From: an uncultured Opitutia bacterium
Lineage (GTDB): Bacteria > Verrucomicrobiota > Verrucomicrobiia > Opitutales > UBA953
DNA: 16,577 nucleotides
Assembly (NCBI GenBank): GCA_903882335.1
Contig: CAIRWP010000139.1
Location: forward strand, 1 to 16,577
Direction of reading: 5' to 3'
Position numbers and translations under genes: made by a program
Notes under the pieces: model-generated
Databases searched by the model: none
What the model saw: the letters and a program-made list of their open reading frames with translations, nothing else
Told to the model about the DNA's origin: nothing
Shown here: positions 1 to 7,182 of the stretch, one piece after another
How the letters are laid out: each line of letters starts with the position of its first letter
Position numbering within the stretch: position 1 is the first letter of the stretch

Positions 1-109
1 AGACGGGCGGGTCGAGCTCGCGGGCGAGCGCGGCGGTCACGGCGGGGCCGGGCGGGCGGGGGCGCAGGCCGGCGAGGGCGCTTTCGAGGTCGTGGTCGGG
101 GTCAGTCAT
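1..109 (-). CDS. Putative anti-sigma partner of the ECF sigma factor, N-terminus only
   Basis: An open frame starts with ATG at 109 on the minus strand and runs off the left edge without a stop, giving 36 residues. Its start overlaps the last 8 nt of the sigma factor gene, so translation is probably coupled. The visible residues are acidic at first (MTDPDHDLESALAGL) and then rich in Pro, Arg and Ala, with no recognisable domain. A short gene directly behind and overlapping an ECF sigma factor is usually its anti-sigma factor, so that role is inferred from position. It could instead be another small cytoplasmic or membrane-anchored regulator. The zinc-binding or membrane part that would settle this lies outside the window. 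Confidence 0.55.
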   Translation of the reverse strand, partial: MTDPDHDLESALAGLRPRPPGPAVTAALARELDPPV

Positions 110-605
110 GGGCGCGGGCGGTGATGAGTTTGCGGAGGGCCTCCATGGCATAGCGCCACCGGGAGGCCGCGGTGTTCGGGGAAAGCTGCAATTGTTCGCC
201 GATCTGATCGAAGGTGAGCGCGCCCCAGACCTTGAGGACGACGACCTCGCGCTGCTCGGCGGGCAACAAGGGCAAGGACTGGGCGAGCGCCTGCAGCCGC
301 GGGTCGGCCTCCGGCTCAAACCAAGCCACCGTCTCGGTCTCGGCCGCGACGGCCTTCTCGCGGATCCCGCGTCGGTCGGTGCGCCGCAGGAGGTCGAGCG
401 CGGCCCGGCGGATCGAGGTCACCACGAGGGCGTTCGGATCGCCGGGCAGGTGACGTTGGTGTTTCCAAAAGCGAACAAACGCCTCCTGCACGACATCGTC
501 CGCATCCGCCTCGGAGCGAGTCCACTGGCGCGCGATGAGCCGGAGCCGGGCGCCGTGCTCGGCGAACCAGGCCCGCCAATCCTGATCGGCATGGGCATCG
601 GGCAT
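102..605 (-). CDS. ECF-family RNA polymerase sigma factor
   Basis: This 167-residue protein has the two-domain layout of ECF (group 4) sigma factors. Region 2 includes the acidic helix DADDVVQEAFVRFW at residues 34-47, which contacts core polymerase and melts the -10 element. Region 4 spans about residues 114-160 (LPAEQREVVVLK, then a helix-turn-helix with LTFDQIGEQLQLSPNTAASR) and reads the -35 element. Regions 1 and 3 are absent and the length is typical. It is divergent from the desaturase at 730 and overlaps the following partial gene by 8 nt. ECF factors are commonly held inactive by an anti-sigma protein and often control their neighbours, so it is a good candidate regulator of the lipid genes to the right. 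That link is inference: no clear shared ECF promoter was seen. Confidence 0.95.
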   Translation of the reverse strand: MPDAHADQDWRAWFAEHGARLRLIARQWTRSEADADDVVQEAFVRFWKHQRHLPGDPNALVVTSIRRAALDLLRRTDRRGIREKAVAAETETVAWFEPEADPRLQALAQSLPLLPAEQREVVVLKVWGALTFDQIGEQLQLSPNTAASRWRYAMEALRKLITARAHD

Positions 606-659
606 GAACGGGTGATACGAGGAAGCGAGGCCGAGGGCGGGTTTTGTCTACCTAGGATG

Positions 660-687
660 ATTCTGACCGCCGCCCCTATCTGGTCAA
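660..687 (-). promoter_or_regulatory. Possible housekeeping-type promoter for the ECF sigma gene
   Basis: On the minus strand TTGACC (687-682) is followed after 16 nt by CAGAAT (665-660). These match the bacterial -35 and -10 consensus at 5 of 6 and 4 of 6 positions. Transcription would start near 653, leaving a leader of about 48 nt before the ATG at 605. The spacing is slightly short and the -10 is weak, so this is only a candidate. Confidence 0.3.
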
Positions 688-729
688 AGCAGTTGCGAAC
701 CTTGAAACAGCTCCCTAACTCGGCCCTAG

Positions 730-1707
730 ATGCCCGCCCAACCCGCCCAACCCCCCGCCAACGGCCTTTTCCGGTCGCTGATCCGCTGGTTTGACGCCGA
801 CCACATCCCGGAAGGGCTCGAGGCGCTGCAGAACACCCCCAAGAAGGTCGACTGGCCCCGCAGCCTCCCCTTCGTCGTGTTGCACCTGGCGTGCTTCGCG
901 GTCCTCTGGGTGGGCGTCAGCCCCATCGCCGTCTGGACGGCGGTCGGCCTGTACTTCGTCCGGATGTTCGCGATCACCGGCTTCCTGCACCGCTATTTCT
1001 CGCACAAGACCTATTCCACGTCGCGCGCCTTCCAGTTCATCATGGCCGTGTGGACCGCGACCGCCGTGCAGCGCGGAGCCCTCTGGTGGGCCTGCACGCA
1101 CCGCCACCACCACAAGCACTCCGACGAAGAAGAGGACAAGCACTCGCCCGTGGTCGACGGCTTCTGGTGGTCGCACATCGGCTGGATCACCTCGAAGAAG
1201 AATTTCCCGACGGACTACGCGAAGATCCCCGACCTCGCGAAATACCCCGAGCTCGTCTTCCTGAACCGCTTCGACGTCCTAGTCCCGCTGCTGGCCGCGG
1301 CCGCGACCTACGGCGCCGGCGCCTGGCTGGGCGCCCACGGTTACGATACCAACGGCCCGCAGCTGCTGGTCTGGGGCGTGATCTCGACCGTCGTCCTGTT
1401 CCACGGGACCGCCTGCATCAACTCGCTCGCGCACGTCTTCGGGAGCAAGCGCTTCCAGACCACCGGCGATGAATCGCGGAACTCCTTCCTGCTGACCCTC
1501 ATCACCCTGGGCGAGGGCTGGCATAACAACCACCACCGCTACCAGGCCACGACGAAGCAGGGCTTCTACTGGTGGGAGTTCGACCCGACCTACTACGGGC
1601 TCAAGGTGATGTCGTGGCTGGGCCTGATCTGGGGCCTCAAGGGAGTGCCCGCCTCGATTTACGAGGAGGCTGCGCAGACCAAGGCCGCCGCTTCGCCGCG
1701 TGCGTGA
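730..1707 (+). CDS. Membrane fatty-acid (acyl-CoA, delta-9 type) desaturase
   Basis: This 325-residue integral membrane di-iron desaturase carries the three histidine boxes of the family: HRYFSH at 87-92, HRHHH at 124-128 and HNNHH at 265-269. Hydrophobic stretches lie near residues 48-85, 182-200 and 212-228. The family uses O2 and electrons from a redox partner to place a cis double bond in an acyl chain, usually at delta-9. The start is the first ATG in the frame; no strong Shine-Dalgarno sequence precedes it. Its stop overlaps the next gene by 8 nt, so the two are almost certainly co-transcribed. In this context it would supply the unsaturated substrate for the methyltransferases downstream, which is inference. 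A second, only distantly similar desaturase lies at 11281-12447. Confidence 0.93.
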   Translation: MPAQPAQPPANGLFRSLIRWFDADHIPEGLEALQNTPKKVDWPRSLPFVVLHLACFAVLWVGVSPIAVWTAVGLYFVRMFAITGFLHRYFSHKTYSTSRAFQFIMAVWTATAVQRGALWWACTHRHHHKHSDEEEDKHSPVVDGFWWSHIGWITSKKNFPTDYAKIPDLAKYPELVFLNRFDVLVPLLAAAATYGAGAWLGAHGYDTNGPQLLVWGVISTVVLFHGTACINSLAHVFGSKRFQTTGDESRNSFLLTLITLGEGWHNNHHRYQATTKQGFYWWEFDPTYYGLKVMSWLGLIWGLKGVPASIYEEAAQTKAAASPRA

Positions 1708-2977
1708 ACGAATCGCCATCGTCGGCGCCGGCGTGAGCGGCCTCGGTTGCCTGCGCTTCCTGCGCGCGCACCACGACGTCACCCTCTTCGATCCGGACAC
1801 CCGCCCCGGCGGCCACGCGCACACGATCGACGTCACCGAACCCGGCACCGGGCGTGCCCTGCCGATGGACACCGGCTTCATGGTGTTCAACGAGGTCACG
1901 TACCCGCACCTCTGCCGGCTGTTCAAGGAGCTCGGCGTGCGGCCGAAGCAGACTTCGATGTCCTTCGCGGTCCGCCATGACCCGACGGGTCTCGAGTGGT
2001 GCGGCAGCTCGCTGAACCACTTGTTCGCGCAGCGCCGCAACCTGCTGAGCCCGCGCTTCTGGAAGCTACTCTGGCAGATCAACAAGTTCAACGGCCTCGC
2101 CAAGACCGGGTGGCGCTCCGCCGAGGCGGAGACGACCTCGCTGCGCGACTGGTGCGCGCGCCACGGGCTCGGCCAGGACTTCCTCGACCTCTACCTCATC
2201 CCGATGTCGGCCGCGGTGTGGTCGACCCCGGCGGAGAAGATGCTCGGCTTCCCGGCCGCGGCGCTGATGCGTTTCTTCCACAACCACGGCTTCCTCGGCC
2301 TGGACACCCAGCACCCGTGGCTGACGCTCGAAGGCGGCTCCCGGACCTACGTCGAGGCGCTGCTGAAGGCGCACCCGGCGGACTTCCGCTTCGGCCAAGG
2401 CGTCACCGCGCTCCGCCGCGAGGGCGCGCAAGCGGTCGTCACCACGGACCGGGGCGAGGAGCGCTTCGACCGCGTGATCCTCGCCGCGCACGCGCCGACC
2501 TCGCTTCGGCTCCTGACCGACGCCGACGGCGAGGAGCGCCGGCTGCTCGGGGCGTTCGCGTACAACCAGAACGACGCGATCGTGCACACGGACACCGCTC
2601 CCCTGCCCCGCGCGACCAAGGCCCGTTCCTCCTGGAACTACCGCACCTGGGCCAAGGACGGCGGGCTGGCGACGTCGACGCATTACTGGATGAACTCGCT
2701 GCAGGGGCTCACCGACAAGGGCGACTTCGTGGTGACGATCAACCACGCCGATCAGGTGGATCCCGCGAAGGTGATCCGCGTGATCCCGACGGAGCACCCG
2801 CTGTTCTCGCTCGAGGCCGTCGCGGCCCAGGCCGAGCTGCCGGCGCTCAACGCGCGCGCCGGCGCCCGCGTCCACTTCGTCGGTGCCTGGCAACGGTACG
2901 GCTTCCATGAGGACGGCCTATGGTCCGCGCACCGCCTCTGCGCGCAGCTCCTCGGCCGCGACCCCTGGGACGCCTGA
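1700..2977 (+). CDS. FAD/NAD(P)-binding oxidoreductase of the COG2907 (amine-oxidase-like) family
   Basis: This is a 425-residue flavoprotein. The dinucleotide-binding motif GAGVSG is at residues 9-14, immediately after the first beta strand, which supports the GTG start at 1700 that overlaps the desaturase. Other family hallmarks are PGGHAHT (36-42), MDTGFMVFN (56-64) and a C-terminal FAD contact, FVGAWQRYGFHEDGLWSA (393-410). The family is related to the N-terminal oxidase half of plant cyclopropane synthases and is typically encoded beside DUF1365 and Cfa-like genes. The precise reaction is not established here; a redox step on a modified acyl chain is the likely role. The gene ends with a stop that abuts, without any gap, the stop of the convergent GIDE-LemA gene. 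Confidence 0.9.
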   Translation: MRERIAIVGAGVSGLGCLRFLRAHHDVTLFDPDTRPGGHAHTIDVTEPGTGRALPMDTGFMVFNEVTYPHLCRLFKELGVRPKQTSMSFAVRHDPTGLEWCGSSLNHLFAQRRNLLSPRFWKLLWQINKFNGLAKTGWRSAEAETTSLRDWCARHGLGQDFLDLYLIPMSAAVWSTPAEKMLGFPAAALMRFFHNHGFLGLDTQHPWLTLEGGSRTYVEALLKAHPADFRFGQGVTALRREGAQAVVTTDRGEERFDRVILAAHAPTSLRLLTDADGEERRLLGAFAYNQNDAIVHTDTAPLPRATKARSSWNYRTWAKDGGLATSTHYWMNSLQGLTDKGDFVVTINHADQVDPAKVIRVIPTEHPLFSLEAVAAQAELPALNARAGARVHFVGAWQRYGFHEDGLWSAHRLCAQLLGRDPWDA

Positions 2978-4261
2978 TCAGAACTTCACCCCGACCGCGG
3001 CGCGCTCGAAGCCGGTCGCGGCGAACAGGGCCGCCGGCTCCATCCGGAGCAGGTTCGCCACGTAGCGGTCCGGCACGCGCTCGAGGCGGGTGTTGTGGAA
3101 GGTGGCGCTGTCGTTGTAATAGTTCCGCGCCAGCGCGATGCGCTGCTCGGTCTCCACGAGGTTGCGCTGGAGTTCGCCGAAGGACGCCCGCCCCTGGAGC
3201 TCCGGGTAAGCCTCGGCCAGCGCCAGCAAGGTCGGCGTGAGCGCCTGCGTGCGGCCGCCGGCGGCGGCCTGGGCGCGGAGCGCGGCGATCGCCGTCTGCA
3301 ATCGCGCCTCGTGGTCGCGATACCCCTGGACACAGGCCACCAGCGGCGGGATCAGGTCGGCCCGCCGCTTCAGCTGCACGTCGATGAGCGACCAGGCCTG
3401 TTGGACGCGCAGCCGCAGGCCGACGAGGCTATTGTACACCATCCAGAACCAACCGGCGATCCACGCCAGCAAGTAGGCGAAGCCGCCCCACCACGGCGCG
3501 GCGCCGCGGAAGCCGACCTCGGTGCCGGCGAGCAGGCAGGTGGCGACGACGGCGAGCAGGCCACCCAGCACGCACCAGGTCCAGTAGGCCCCTTCGCGGC
3601 CGGCGCTCAGGTCGCTCTCCTTTCGCGGGCTGATGATGAACATCTCCGCGCGCGGGTCTTCGGCGATCTCCGCCGCGACAATGTCCGTGCGTTCGCGGGC
3701 GCGACCGCGCACGAACAACCGCGTACCGATGGGCATGCCCCGCTCGAAGTACCGGCGACGTCCCGTCGAATCGTCGATCGACTCGGACGGACCTTTCTCA
3801 TGGTAGAGCACGTCGCCGCGGTAGGCCGACGTCGAGAATAGCGTGAGCAGCTCAATCTCGGCGCCCTTGGGCCGAATCCAGACATACCCCGTCTCGTCCT
3901 GGATGTAGAAGCCGGAGGATTCGCCGCCGTCGGCGACCGTGGTCCAGCCGCTGCGCAGGACGCGCCGCGTGCGGGTCTTCCCGTCCTTATCGGTGTAGGT
4001 CTCCGTCTCCCAGCGCTCCCACTCCTCCTCGATGCTCCAGCGATAGATCGCGCAGGGCTGGCCGGAAAGGTAGGCCGTGAACGGCTCGCTCAGCACGCAG
4101 GCGCCCTCGATCTCGACCTCCCCGATGAAGACCCCGAGGGCCTTGGAGACTGGGGTGTCGTCGAGCAGGCGTTGCTTGCGGCCGGCCCGCATCCCCAGCC
4201 ACAGCATCCCAAGGGACAAGGCCACGGAGGCCGCGCCGAGGGTCTGGGGGTCGGACGACAT
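2978..4261 (-). CDS. GIDE-domain/LemA-domain fusion membrane protein
   Basis: The protein is 427 residues from the ATG at 4261; the open frame extends farther upstream, but that extension is unlike the family. An N-terminal membrane segment (about 9-24) is followed by a GIDE domain like that of the mitochondrial ligase MULAN (about 40-215: GVFIGEVEIEGACVLSEPF, YRWSIEEEWERW, a Gly/Asp-rich middle, and FVRGRARERTDIVAAEI). No RING finger is visible. Two membrane segments follow (about 228-246 and 258-276). The C-terminal LemA domain starts with MVYNSLVGLRLRVQQAW (274-290) and continues SLIDVQLKRRADLIPPLV. Such fusions occur in bacteria and are of unknown function, probably envelope-related. It is oriented against its neighbours: convergent with the FAD gene (0 nt gap) and divergent from the DUF1365 gene (96 nt). 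It may have been inserted into the lipid operon. Confidence 0.88.
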   Translation of the reverse strand: MSSDPQTLGAASVALSLGMLWLGMRAGRKQRLLDDTPVSKALGVFIGEVEIEGACVLSEPFTAYLSGQPCAIYRWSIEEEWERWETETYTDKDGKTRTRRVLRSGWTTVADGGESSGFYIQDETGYVWIRPKGAEIELLTLFSTSAYRGDVLYHEKGPSESIDDSTGRRRYFERGMPIGTRLFVRGRARERTDIVAAEIAEDPRAEMFIISPRKESDLSAGREGAYWTWCVLGGLLAVVATCLLAGTEVGFRGAAPWWGGFAYLLAWIAGWFWMVYNSLVGLRLRVQQAWSLIDVQLKRRADLIPPLVACVQGYRDHEARLQTAIAALRAQAAAGGRTQALTPTLLALAEAYPELQGRASFGELQRNLVETEQRIALARNYYNDSATFHNTRLERVPDRYVANLLRMEPAALFAATGFERAAVGVKF

Positions 4262-4357
4262 CGCAGAAAGGTATGCCGCCGGGGCAACGGAAAGCAAGCG
4301 AGCCGATAAGCCCCCGCCACGCTTGCGCCCACGGGTCTTCGTCCCCACTTTCGCCGC

Positions 4358-5206
4358 GTGGCCCGACTCTACGACGCGGAGGTGATGCACGCCCGGCTCT
4401 GGCCGAAGGCGCACCGCTTCACGCACACGGCCTTCGCCTGCGCGGTGGAACCGGTGGAATTCAAGGACCTGGGCCGGGGGCGCTGGCTGCTCGGCCGCCG
4501 CTGGTCGCCCTACGCGTTCCGCGACCAGGACTTCCTCCCGGCCGCCCCGCTCTTCCAGCCGGAAGGGACGCCGCAGTCCTTCGGCGCTTCGCCAGCCGAC
4601 CTCGAGGCGCGGGTGCGCGCGTTCTGCGCGGCGCAAGGCGAGCCCCTGCCGCCCGAGGCCCGGGTGACGCTCGTGGCGATGCCGCGCGCGTTCGGTAAGT
4701 CCTATAACCCGGCGAGTTTCCTGCTGGTGACGGTCGGGGGCGAACTACGTTGCGGGATCGCGGAAGTCCACAACACCTTCGGCGAACGCAAGGCCTGGTT
4801 CCTCGGCGCGGCCTGCCGACAGGTCGACGACGCCGGCCGGCCCTGCCTGCGCTTGCGCACGCCCAAGCGTTTCTACGTGTCGCCCTTCTCCGGCCTCGAC
4901 ACGGAATTCGAGTTCACGCTGCGTCTGCCGGACGCGCGGCTCGCGGTCGGTGTCGACCACTACGAGGGCGGGCGGCTCACGCTGGTCAGCGCCTGGACCG
5001 GCCGCGAGGTGCCCTGCACCGACGGGCGTCTGCTCTGGCTGACGGCCAAGACCCCCTTCCTCATCCTCAAGGTCGTCGCGCTGATTCACCTGCACGCCGC
5101 CTGGCTCTGGCTGGTGAAAAAACTTCCTTTCCGCCGCAAGGGGGATGACATCCCCCTCCAGCGCAACCTGCGCCACCCCACCCCCGAACTGACCCGCCCT
5201 TCATGA
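4358..5206 (+). CDS. DUF1365 family protein
   Basis: This 282-residue protein belongs to the DUF1365 family. It begins in the family style (MARLYDAEVMHARLWPKAHRF), which favours the GTG at 4358 over the ATG ten codons later. Hallmarks are YNPASF (116-121), EVHNTFGE (136-143) and KRFYVSPF (170-177). A hydrophobic, amphipathic segment, FLILKVVALIHLHAAWLWLV (234-253), suggests membrane association near the C-terminus. The family's biochemical role is unknown to me, but it is recurrently found between COG2907 flavoproteins and Cfa-like methyltransferases. Its last 4 nt overlap the start of the methyltransferase gene (ATGA), indicating coupled translation. The GIDE-LemA gene separates it from its usual FAD partner. 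Confidence 0.9.
   Translation: MARLYDAEVMHARLWPKAHRFTHTAFACAVEPVEFKDLGRGRWLLGRRWSPYAFRDQDFLPAAPLFQPEGTPQSFGASPADLEARVRAFCAAQGEPLPPEARVTLVAMPRAFGKSYNPASFLLVTVGGELRCGIAEVHNTFGERKAWFLGAACRQVDDAGRPCLRLRTPKRFYVSPFSGLDTEFEFTLRLPDARLAVGVDHYEGGRLTLVSAWTGREVPCTDGRLLWLTAKTPFLILKVVALIHLHAAWLWLVKKLPFRRKGDDIPLQRNLRHPTPELTRPS
5139..5157 (+). other. Hairpin inside the 3' end of the DUF1365 gene
   Basis: AGGGGGAT (5139-5146), loop GAC, ATCCCCCT (5150-5157) is a perfect 8-bp stem. It lies 45 nt before the methyltransferase start. It has no T-run, so it is not a classical terminator. It could influence translational coupling or mRNA decay, or could be a chance product of the coding sequence. Confidence 0.35.
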
Positions 5207-6414
5207 GCCAGCCTTCCCTCGCCCGCCGCCTCGTCCTGAACGAGCTGGCGAAACTCCGCCGGGGTCGCCTCATGCTCCGCCTGCCCGAGGGCGCGGAACT
5301 CGTCTTCGGCGACCCTGCGGCCACCGGCGGCGCCCGCCTCGAGATCGGCGACGAGAACGCCTTCCGCCGGATCATGCTCGCGGCGGACATCGGGCTGACC
5401 GAGGGCTACATGGAGGGCGAGTGGCATTCGCCGGACCTCAATGCTCTCATCGGCTTCTTCATCGAGAACATCGACCAGACCCCGGGCATGTCCGGCTCGG
5501 CCCGCAAGGCCCTCGGCGTCGGCCTGTTCCGGATTGCCGACCGCCTCGGCCACCTCCTGCGGCCGAACGACAAGAAGACCGTCCGCCGCAACATCTCGGA
5601 GCACTACGACGTCTCCAACGATTTTTTCCGCCTCTGGCTGGACCCCTCGATGATGTACTCGTCCGCCCGCTGGGAAGGCGCGACGACGCTCGAACAGGCC
5701 CAGGCCAACAAGAACGAGTCCCTCTGCCGGTTCCTGCAGCTTAAGCCCACCGACCACGTCATCGAGATCGGCACCGGCTGGGGCGGCTGGGCCCTGCACG
5801 CGGTCAAGCACCACGGTTGCCGCGTCACTTCGCTCACCATCTCGCAGGCCCAGCATGACCTAGCGGTCGAGCGCATCAAGGCCGCCGGCCTCTCGGACCG
5901 CATCACCGTCAAGCTCGAGGACTTCCGCGACCACCAGGGCACTTATGACAAGTGCGTCTCCATCGAGATGATGGAAGCCCTCGGCGACAAGTACCTGCCG
6001 CCCTTCTGCGCCTCCATCGGCCGCCTGCTCAAGCCGGACGGCATCGCCGCGTTCCAGTACATCACCTGCCCGGACAGCCGCTACGCGCAGTTCCGCGACG
6101 GCGTGGACTTCATCCAGAAGCACATCTTCCCCGGCTCGCTCCTCCTCTCCATCAATCGCGTCGGCGCGCTGATGACCTCGGAAAGCGGCTTCCAGCTGGA
6201 GCGCCTCGAGGAATTCGGCCTCGATTACGCCCGGACCCTTGACGCCTGGTGTCAGACCTTCGAGACCAAGCTCGACGTCATCCGCGCGATGGGCTTCGAC
6301 GACCGCTTCATCCGCAAGTGGCGCCTCTATTTCCGCTACTGCCAGGCCGCCTTCGAGCACCGCAACATCGGGGTCGTCCAAGCCGTCTACGTCCGCCCGA
6401 ATCGGAAGGGTTGA
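5203..6414 (+). CDS. cfa: Cyclopropane-fatty-acid-synthase-type SAM methyltransferase
   Basis: This 403-residue methyltransferase transfers a one-carbon unit from S-adenosylmethionine to the double bond of membrane-lipid acyl chains. An N-terminal lipid-binding part (about 1-125) precedes the catalytic fold. Visible landmarks are HYDVSNDFF (134-142), MMYSSARW (150-157), the SAM site VIEIGTGWGGW (186-196), EMMEALG (255-261) and GLDYARTLDAW (339-349). By alignment with E. coli Cfa, the bicarbonate-pocket Glu and Tyr are kept (E258, Y342), the pocket Cys becomes S154 and the pocket His becomes Q285. This pattern fits the subfamily paired with COG2907/DUF1365 proteins rather than classical Cfa, as I recall from family knowledge. 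The product could be a cyclopropane, methylene or methyl-branched chain. It overlaps the DUF1365 gene by 4 nt and is followed by a hairpin. Confidence 0.92.
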   Translation: MSQPSLARRLVLNELAKLRRGRLMLRLPEGAELVFGDPAATGGARLEIGDENAFRRIMLAADIGLTEGYMEGEWHSPDLNALIGFFIENIDQTPGMSGSARKALGVGLFRIADRLGHLLRPNDKKTVRRNISEHYDVSNDFFRLWLDPSMMYSSARWEGATTLEQAQANKNESLCRFLQLKPTDHVIEIGTGWGGWALHAVKHHGCRVTSLTISQAQHDLAVERIKAAGLSDRITVKLEDFRDHQGTYDKCVSIEMMEALGDKYLPPFCASIGRLLKPDGIAAFQYITCPDSRYAQFRDGVDFIQKHIFPGSLLLSINRVGALMTSESGFQLERLEEFGLDYARTLDAWCQTFETKLDVIRAMGFDDRFIRKWRLYFRYCQAAFEHRNIGVVQAVYVRPNRKG

Positions 6415-6415
6415 G

Positions 6416-6434
6416 CGCGAGGCGAAGCCTCGCG
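6416..6434 (+). terminator. Strong hairpin directly after the Cfa-type gene
   Basis: CGCGAGGC (6416-6423), loop GAA, GCCTCGCG (6427-6434) forms a perfect 8-bp stem starting one base after the stop codon. The inner GCGAAGC is a known extra-stable mini-hairpin. No T-tract follows, so it may block 3' exonucleases or attenuate transcription rather than end it. Confidence 0.45.
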
Positions 6435-6501
6435 AGGGGACAAGCGGGCAAGGTGACACGTGGACAAGGGGAAGTGATGAGGAAGGATTGCCTTCAGGTA
6501 G

Positions 6502-6523
6502 GGACCAGCGTCCCTGCTGGTCC
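6502..6523. repeat. Perfect 8-bp stem palindromic element
   Basis: GGACCAGC (6502-6509), loop GTCCCT, GCTGGTCC (6516-6523) forms a perfect stem. The loop plus arm also repeats the GTCC word. It resembles small palindromic intergenic repeats (REP-like), but no second copy occurs in this window. Confidence 0.4.
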
Positions 6524-6562
6524 GTGTCAGCGATGCGCGGACGAGCGGGTTGAGTCATGGAA

Positions 6563-6676
6563 GAGTACGGAGTACTGATGACGGAGTACGGATAAGACCG
6601 TTGCCCCGAAACGCCCCCTAACCACCCATCCCCTACAACCTGCACTCTATAATCCGTACTCTGTACTCCGTACTCC
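6563..6676. repeat. Imperfect inverted repeat of GAGTACGG words
   Basis: The left arm (6563-6593) contains GAGTACGGAGTAC, 8 nt, then GAGTACGGAT. The right arm (6652-6676) read on the minus strand contains GAGTACGGAGTAC, 1 nt, then GAGTACGGAT. Blocks of 13 and 10 nt are therefore identical and inverted around a 58-nt centre. This could be the terminal repeats of a tiny non-autonomous element or a large cruciform. Confidence 0.6.
6648..6653 (+). promoter_or_regulatory. Isolated perfect -10 hexamer upstream of the membrane-protein genes
   Basis: TATAAT occurs at 6648-6653, on the edge of the right arm of the inverted repeat. Nothing like TTGACA lies 16-18 nt upstream and no extended -10 is seen. 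It would give a leader of about 120 nt for the gene at 6784. It is weak evidence for a second promoter in the locus. Confidence 0.25.
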
Positions 6677-6783
6677 TTCCCCTGTCCCTTCCCCTGACCC
6701 TGTCTTCCGCACTTCCCAGCCCCATCCCTATCCCTACCCCTCCCTCATTTGCCTTTTCCCATCTTCCCCTCACCCTCAACGCC

Positions 6784-7182
6784 ATGAACTCCCGCCGCGC
6801 CATCGCCCTTTATTTCGTCCTCGTCCTCGCCGCCATGACCTGGGTGTCGTGGTATGCCTCGACCGCGCCGACGATCACCTCGCTGCCGCAGTTCGCCGAC
6901 CTCGTCAAAAACAAGGAAGGCATCAACGTGATCAAGGGCTACATCACCGTCTGCTCCGAGCCGTGGGGCCTCGCCACGATGTTCGACGCCTACTTCGGCT
7001 TCCTGGCCTTCTGGCTGTACGTCGCCTGGCGCGAACGCACCGTCGCCGCCCGCGCCGGCTGGCTCGTCGCCCTGTTGCTCCTCGGCAACTTCGCCATCGC
7101 CGCCTACGCCCTGCTCTGCCTCCGGGCCTCCCCCGGCGTGACCGACCTGGGCAAGGTCTTCTTCACCCGTAAGGCGGCCTGA
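6784..7182 (+). CDS. Small membrane protein, DUF1475-like
   Basis: This 132-residue protein has three likely membrane segments (about 7-25, 64-83 and 92-113). Between them is a conserved-looking stretch, SEPWGLATMFDAYFGFLAFW (58-77), which I associate with the DUF1475 family on memory of its FDAYFGF motif. No enzymatic function is known to me. Start ATG at 6784 follows a long C/T-rich leader without a purine-rich ribosome site. Its TGA shares one base with the ATG of the next gene (TGATG), so it begins a tightly coupled three-gene group of membrane proteins that precedes the second methyltransferase. Confidence 0.75.
   Translation: MNSRRAIALYFVLVLAAMTWVSWYASTAPTITSLPQFADLVKNKEGINVIKGYITVCSEPWGLATMFDAYFGFLAFWLYVAWRERTVAARAGWLVALLLLGNFAIAAYALLCLRASPGVTDLGKVFFTRKAA

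Larger units (their letters stand above)
6415..6783. other. Gene-free 369-bp block of repeats within the lipid locus
   Basis: No convincing protein or RNA gene is seen. From left to right it holds a hairpin (6416-6434), a G/A-rich stretch with repeated GGACAAG/GGGCAAG words (about 6435-6485), a second hairpin (6502-6523), an inverted repeat of GAGTACGGAGTAC words (6563-6676), and a C/T-rich stretch with CCCT-phased words such as CCCTGA and ATCCCT (about 6677-6780). The left half is purine-rich and the right half pyrimidine-rich, so the whole block has a rough inverted symmetry. Confidence 0.6.

Noticed and set aside
621..650. GGAAGC followed by GTCTA as an ECF-like promoter for the desaturase
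   Set aside because: The spacer is 2-3 nt too long and the -35 core GAAC is not matched. No similar pair was found before other genes of the locus.
703..728. TGAAAC-N16-CCTA, similar to some ECF promoters (TGAAAC-N16-CGTA)
   Set aside because: It abuts the ATG at 730, so transcription would begin inside the desaturase gene.
4262..4636. A 125-codon N-terminal extension of the GIDE-LemA protein
   Set aside because: It lies antisense to the DUF1365 gene, has shadow-like composition, and the family N-terminus with its membrane segment begins at 4261.
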